DNA of 64,000 nucleotides from Hericium rajendrae. Its lineage: Eukaryota; Basidiomycota; Agaricomycetes; Russulales; Hericiaceae. A program made the translations under genes and the position numbers. The notes below the pieces were generated by a model. It had not been told where the DNA came from and did no database searches. It was given only the letters and a program-made list of their open reading frames with translations. Location: assembly GCA_033439255.1 (NCBI GenBank), contig CM065889.1, positions 558,001-622,000 of the forward strand, given 5' to 3'. Shown in pieces: positions 58,622-64,000 of the stretch; positions within the stretch are counted from its first letter, which is position 1; the number at the start of each line of letters is the position of its first letter.

Positions 58622-60622
58622 AACGCTTGTGGTACAGCGAAGACGAAGGGCGAAGTTATAAGAAGGGGCGGAGATGAGAAGGAGAAGCAAGCGGTTGCTG
58701 CTGAAAGACAAGGGAGGGGCGGGCTGGTATAAAGGGTGTAGACCACAGAGGTCAATAGGCGGGTGCCTAGCGGTTGAAAGGACGAAAGGGTGATGCGAAG
58801 AGGGGAACAGCAAAGCTGCGTGTTGAAGAGACTCTTGTTCTTCGAGTATTTGAAAGGCCATTGTGGAGGCGGCGGACAGGTCAGCCGATTGCGCACTGGA
58901 AGCAAATATTTCCCGAAAGAACGGTAACCCTACCATCACAGAATCGCTAGGACATCGAGTGAGAGCTTCAAGGAGATGTAGCATGATGCAGGCTATACGC
59001 CGGGGCTTATTCACTGATGTGAGCGCTGGCGAAGGCCTCATTGTTCGTGCACTTGCCAAATTCGACCCGATCGCTGCCCGAGGTTTATTGTTCTGCTCAA
59101 CTGCATGAGCCTCGTGGCCACCAAAGATCGGCGAGCCAAACCTACCCCGGACTGAACTAGTGACGTCCGGGCATCCTCTAGACTTCGATAGAATGCAAAC
59201 TTAGCCTAAGGAACGATAATGTTAATAGAATTTCTGGCGCAAGAAATCATTGCGACTTAACCTACTTCAACTGAAAGCCAATGAGGATCAGCCCCGCGTT
59301 TGTTCCGTTGCTCTTCCATTTCTTGAATGATGTATGTAACGCAGAAGGGATACGTGCATCCACAAGGCACTTTGATGGTGTTATCCATACCAGGAACCAG
59401 GATGATGAGCAGTGGCGGGCCACAATAAGGAGCCTGCGAAAACGAGTATGCCGGCCAAGGATCCTTATTGTTCTTCATCTTCCGGAGGACCGCCCCACGG
59501 AGATGGTTCTGAGACCACGCATCTGATATACCAGGTACGGCATAATCCTGCCCTGTGTACGCAGCGCTTCGCAGATCTGATACGTACGTATCGCCACAGT
59601 GGCCGTGAGCGTGAGGTCGCGCGAATAAATATCAATACCCCCGTCGCCCCATATATGACCGGGTTTATTGTCCTGCGTGCAGAATATCCTCATACTAAGA
59701 TTCGAGAACACCTGTCCGAAACCCCGCGAGGAGCCCGGAATGTAGGCGATTATTGTCAATGAACGAGCGTGGCAAACCTCAATTAACGTTCAAAATCTTA
59801 TCGCATGCCAGAACGACGTGGACACACATGGGCCATCCTAGCCCATCCATACGATTCAGTGGCAATTGTCGCCACTCATTGGGAGCCGGGACCGAGGCAC
59901 GGCACATGCTCATCATCCTGCGTAGAGTTTGAGTTCGGTGGTTTGACATCCCCTTCGACAGGCCTACAGCAAGATCGTAGACTTGGAATTCAATCTGGAG
60001 GGACCAGTGAGCAGGGCGCTCTGCATGAAAAAACATCTTTCGTACTTTACGAAGGCGTCCATCCGATGCGTCAACGAATGGCAACCCGAGGACGCCAACT
60101 CAACCTTTTCACAATATCCTGCCAAGTTATACATCAGATTAATTCCCCCAGAAGCAGAATAATTAACTTACTCAACCTTTGTGCCCCGGGAATGTTGGGT
60201 CTGGGATCAGACATGCCATCACGCACCCATTGCAGCCTCTCATTCCACCATATGACACCGAGGAGTTCAGCTCACCTCGACTGTAAGTGCATCACGCCAA
60301 TAATCCATCACATTTGCCTATCAGCAACCACGATCAAGTACTGTACGCTCATCACTCCCTTGCTGTTCGTCGTGAAGGGGTGCAATATTGCACATCATCG
60401 ACCCTGGAATGTAATGGATATGGCGGATAACGGTATTGATGCGCAGACCCATTAACAAATGATCGCTGCCTTCGGCATCAGTCTTTGAGATATGTAAGTA
60501 TAGCTCACGAACGCATCGAGAATCCCAAGCGTGCAGCAGGAAGATGAAAGTGAAAGACAAGCCCACCGCCAGCCACAGCCACCGACGCGACGCGTCTTCC
60601 GACCGCCATCACCACCGCGCAG
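58622..60622. other. 2-kb intergenic region
   Basis: No supportable gene. Long open stretches on the minus strand just upstream of the BTB-like start (58621-59059) have no domain and are probably leader and promoter. The part nearest 60622 serves DAD3. Confidence 0.5.
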
Positions 60623-61158
60623 ATGAGCGACCCCACGCCCTCGCACCACATCTTCGATTTCAACCCATACGACGAGCACCCAGGCCTCTCGCAGCTCGAG
60701 GCCGACGTCCTCTGGGAGTACGCAAAGCTCAACCAGCACGTCAAGGACGTGAGCTCTCCCGCCCGCCTTCCCACCTCCGACGAAGTACTGATGCGCGTGC
60801 GCGCAGCTCGTCGCGCAGACGCGCAGGCTCAGCGAGGCGCCGGATGAGACGATGCTGAAGCGGCTGCGCGTGCTCGAGCGCAAGATGGGGCTCGTGCTGA
60901 CCCTTGTGAGTCCCACCCTCTGCAGCCAGACGGATGAACGGACTCTTACCCTACTGGCCCCAGTTCAAAGCGTCCGTGTGGGGCGTCGTCAACGAGCAGA
61001 ATTATTCTGCGGACATGTCCGGCACCCAAACCACAGCGCGGACGAGACCATCACGCGCTGAGCCTGCGCCCATTCAGACTGATGTATTTCTTTTTACACG
61101 CTGCTGTATTCATTCTGTACGACATACCCATCCTATTGTGATACACGAGTCAAACTAG
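60623..61158 (+). CDS. DAD3: DASH complex subunit DAD3
   Basis: Small kinetochore protein of the DASH/Dam1 ring, which couples chromosomes to microtubules in fungi. MSDPTPSHHIFDFNPYDEHP starts at 60623. The DAD3 core follows: GLSQLEADVLWEYAKLNQHV, an intron, LVAQTRRLSEAPDETMLKRL, RVLERKMGLVLTL, a second intron (donor GTGAGTCC, acceptor GCCCCAG), then FKASVWGVVNEQNY. After MSGTQTTARTRPSRAEP the open frame runs to TAG at 61158, giving about 120 residues. A one-base shift would instead end it at about 61061 with DETITR. The core identity is firm; the C terminus is not. Confidence 0.83.
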
Positions 61159-62621
61159 CCAAGACGCACACCGCTCAGCTTCCCCGCAAGCCCGCCCACG
61201 GGGTTCACGGGCCATATCACGAGCTTCCCATCCACGCCGCTGGTACTCACGCGCGTCACCGCGCCCCGCGCACCCTCATACGGCCGCACGCTCGTGATCG
61301 TATTCTGATGCACGGTAAACAGCTCCGTGTCCCCGCCCGCGCCCAGCCCGCCCTGCCCGCGCGAGTCCGCATTGCGGAACGTATTGAACGCGGCGCTGTT
61401 CAGGCGCCCCACGGGCGACGCGCCGCCGTACCCCGCCCGCGCGCCGCCCGCGGACTTGGGCGCGCTCGTGTCGTCGAGCGAGCCGACGGCCGCCCAGCCC
61501 TGCGCGCTGCCCGCGAAGAGCACGGGCTGGCAGTCGTGCCCGGCCGCGACGAGCGCGTCCTCGGTCGTCCAGGTGAGCGAGACGTATGGGAGCGAGCTGC
61601 TCTTGATCGTGTAGATCGCCGGGCCGCCGGGGTAGACGATCGAGATGGTGCTGTCGTGGCCTGCAGGACGTCAGAGCATGAGTAAGCGGAAGGGTGGAGT
61701 ACGCACTGGCGAAGGCGAGGACGTCGCCGGAGGGCGAGAACGCGACGGAGTGCACCCAGCCGCCGGACGGGCTGGCGTATTCGCCGCAGAGCGTGTTGAA
61801 TGGCAGCTTCTCGCCCCATACCGACGCGGCGGGCCTTTTTCGCTCAATGAGCAAACCAGCGTGCGATAAGAGATGCGGCAGACGCACCGCTTGTCCACAT
61901 CCTTGATGTAAGCGGAGAACACGCGCGCCTTCATGTCCGCGCTGCCAGCCGCGAGCAGCACATTGTTCGGATGCCAATCGACCGACAGCACCGTAGAGCG
62001 AATCGGCTTTTTCAGCAGGCGCGAGACCCACCAGTCATTATCCGGGTCGAACGAGCAGATCGCGATCGCCCTGCAACACACCACCATCAGCACCACCCAC
62101 AACACAAGCACAAAATGGAGGGAGATACGCACCGCGCACCGCTGGCGACGGCAAACTTGTCCTCGAGCGGGCTCCAGCGCACGAACGTCGCCGCGCGGTT
62201 GATGCGCAGCAGCACGAGCGTCGGCTTCCACACCGCGCGGCCCGTCTGCGCGTCGGGCGCCTGCGTCCACACGTACGCGTTGCGGTCCTGCGACGCCGTC
62301 ACGATGCGGTTCGAGTGCGGCGCCCAGTCGATGGACGTGATCAGCTTGTCGTGCTGTGTGGGGTGAGTTAGTATGGGCGTGAGCGACGGGCGAATGGGTG
62401 GGCGGGGCGCACCTCGGAGAGCGTCTCGGTGGGCGTCCAGTCGTGCCCAGTGCGCGAGAGGATCGTCACGTCGTTGGAGTTCAGGCTCACAGCGACCTCT
62501 GCAATCGGGTTCAGCATGGTCTCCTGTCGCCGCAGAGCATAAACGTACGGCTACGATCGGCGTTGAATGCATGGCCCGTGATGGGCACCTGGGCGATGTT
62601 GTGTACTTCTGGGGCGGCCAT
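61155..62621 (-). CDS. Arp2/3 complex subunit ARPC1 (p40)
   Basis: WD40 subunit of the Arp2/3 actin nucleator, cytosolic at actin patches. [20 protein letters not shown] starts at 62621. A 50-nt intron joins ADRS to [18 protein letters not shown] blocks then follow: [127 protein letters not shown] and [16 protein letters not shown]. It ends [14 protein letters not shown] at 61155. Frame intact across about six introns. The 3' end meets or slightly overlaps DAD3 on the other strand. Confidence 0.95.
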
Positions 62622-63027
62622 TGGTATTGACTGATTATTACGCAGAGGACGAGCAGTCTACTACTGCGATTTAAGTGCCGGGATGGTGGTGGTTAGAGTC
62701 GAGGAGGTGTGCGGCGCGGTGGTCCGGCCCGGCCGGATGCGGGGACGCCACATTTCCTCCGACCTGGGCGGCGGCAGCATGCAACAGCGTAGACAGACAA
62801 TCTCTCTCTTTTCACAATGGATTTGTTTCGGCGACGGATATTATTCCGACAGGACCGGAGGCATGATACAATAATGATTATATGTGGTCGATGATACTCT
62901 ACTCGTGTATAGTCCGCGATCCCCGAGATACAGAAGACAACTCGAAAGCAAAACGTTAATGATGCGACAGCAAATCGAAACCATGAAAAAACAGATGCGA
63001 GACATTGTCCACATATTCAGCTCACAC
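62622..63027. other. Spacer between ARPC1 start and WC-2-like end
   Basis: Contains the ARPC1 promoter and the 3' flank of the GATA factor. No TATA box and no gene seen. Confidence 0.5.
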
Positions 63028-64000
63028 TCAAGGCGGAACGGTGCTGTCCAGGACATTCCCCGGATCGACGCCGCCCGCCGCCTCATTCGCCTCCTCGAAC
63101 TTGCGCACCTTCTTGGCCCAGCGGAGACCGCACGCATTGCACAGCGTCTTCGGCCCTTTGGGACCCTAACGACCAAAGGGGACAACGGTGAGCGCTGCGT
63201 ACCGAAAGAAGAGAAGCAAAGCCGATCGTCGCACCTTCCTCCACTCAGGCGAGTCGGTGCGCCCACACGTATTGCACACATGCTGCTCCACCGCATACAG
63301 CTTCCTCTGTACGGCAGTGAACACACGCCCCACATCTCCAGGGACGGAACTCGACGCACCTTCTTTCCCACCCGCGTGTCATCCACATCCTCGGCGTCCG
63401 CAACCGACGCATACGACCCATTCGCAGTCGCATACGCCAGCGAATAATACGAGTCCCCGCTCGCCGACAGCTCCCCGCCCGCCGCTGCGCTGCCCCCGGA
63501 CGCCCCGAACGCCGACAGACCCTTCAGCTCCTGCACGCGCTGCCTGAGCCTTGCATTCTCCATCTTGAGCTCCAAAAACGTATTCAGCCTGCAGCATCGG
63601 CAGCATCAGCACCCGCCCCTATGCGCCAGGCCGGGACTCACATCGCGGTGTTGCGGCTCGGGTACGGCTTCGCGACCGCAAAGACGCACTGCGCAGGCAC
63701 GCCGTGCGCGTATCCCGCAAGCTCGAAGAGCACCTCCTTCGGCGCTTGCGGCGCGGCGTACTCCGCGCCGCCAAAGTACTCAAGCTTGCACCGCAGGCGC
63801 GCATACGTCCGTAGCGGCGCGCGCTGCGCAAGCGCGGCCGCAAACATCGCGCGGAAGCTCTCCCGGTCGTTCGCTGCGCCGCATGGGCACGTCAGCCGGC
63901 GTGGGCGGAGGGAGGGGGCGCACCGTTCATGAGCTCGACGAGCTCGCCGTCGACGAGCTCCTCGTCTTTCCACCCGAGCAGCTCCTGCACGGCGCGCCCG
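63028..64000 (-). CDS. White Collar-2-like PAS/GATA transcription factor, partial
   Basis: Blue-light and clock regulator of the WC-2 type, partner of WC-1 photoreceptors. The window edge cuts off the N terminus. What remains reads from a PAS domain ([89 protein letters not shown]) through a coiled coil ([19 protein letters not shown]) and an Ala/Ser/Gly linker. A GATA zinc finger [18 protein letters not shown]...CNAC follows, with the 18-residue loop (CX2CX18CX2C) usual for WC-2. It ends [18 protein letters not shown] at 63028. Introns split the finger after EWRK and precede it. PAS followed by a terminal GATA finger is diagnostic. Confidence 0.88.

Overview
The window is nuclear DNA of a filamentous basidiomycete, most likely a wood-decaying agaricomycete. 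Gene density is high (about one gene per 2.5 kb) and genes carry many short GT-AG introns of about 50 nt, including several very small exons. Two Cel6-type cellobiohydrolases with CBM1 modules, a White Collar-2 type GATA factor, a DASH subunit and an NFS1/RIB4/CSN8/PAC1 housekeeping set all fit a fungus. I cannot name the species from the sequence.

Layout. 1-1.5 kb has no supportable gene. 1.55-5.4 kb, minus strand: a two-RRM SR splicing factor and mitochondrial cysteine desulfurase NFS1, then an intron-containing tRNA-Glu. 6.0-11.6 kb: two tandem GH6 cellobiohydrolase genes, duplicated together with their promoters. 11.8-15.8 kb: a UBLCP1-like phosphatase, a CSN8-like subunit and a NECAP-like endocytic protein, the last two divergent over a 158-bp gap. 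16.3-20.5 kb is gene-poor: a 715-bp terminal-inverted-repeat element with a 9-bp target duplication, a 5'-truncated retroposed fragment with a 14-bp target duplication, and a hypothetical membrane protein gene holding a 23-bp minisatellite. 20.9-31.3 kb: Nudix hydrolase, secreted carboxylesterase, CwfJ/Drn1-like splicing protein and an F-box protein. 33.6-48.3 kb: PLAA/Doa1, a histidine phosphatase, a VCX1-type Ca2+/H+ exchanger, Gtr1/RagA GTPase, lumazine synthase RIB4, an SRP40/Nopp140-like protein and a TilS-like lysidine synthase. 49.2-58.6 kb: a YTH-domain m6A reader, a Gfd2-like RNase H-fold protein, LIS1/PAC1 and a BTB-like protein. 60.6-64 kb: DASH subunit DAD3, ARPC1 and the C-terminal part of a WC-2-like factor cut by the window edge.

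The genes do not form one pathway. The only obvious functional cluster is the cellulase pair. Loose themes recur: RNA processing (SR protein, UBLCP1, CwfJ, YTH, SRP40, TilS) and cytoskeleton (PAC1, DAD3, ARPC1).

Quality caveat. At least eleven conserved genes need one or more single-base shifts, mostly missing bases in short homopolymers, to stay in frame with their families. That pattern points to residual sequencing error more than to a block of pseudogenes, so exon ends in those genes are approximate. I found no clearly novel biological system. The observations I rate highest are the hairpin-ended inverted-repeat element, the abrupt CpG-depleted 5' half of the Gfd2-like gene, and twin GC-AG introns splitting two tandem zinc knuckles of the CwfJ-like gene.
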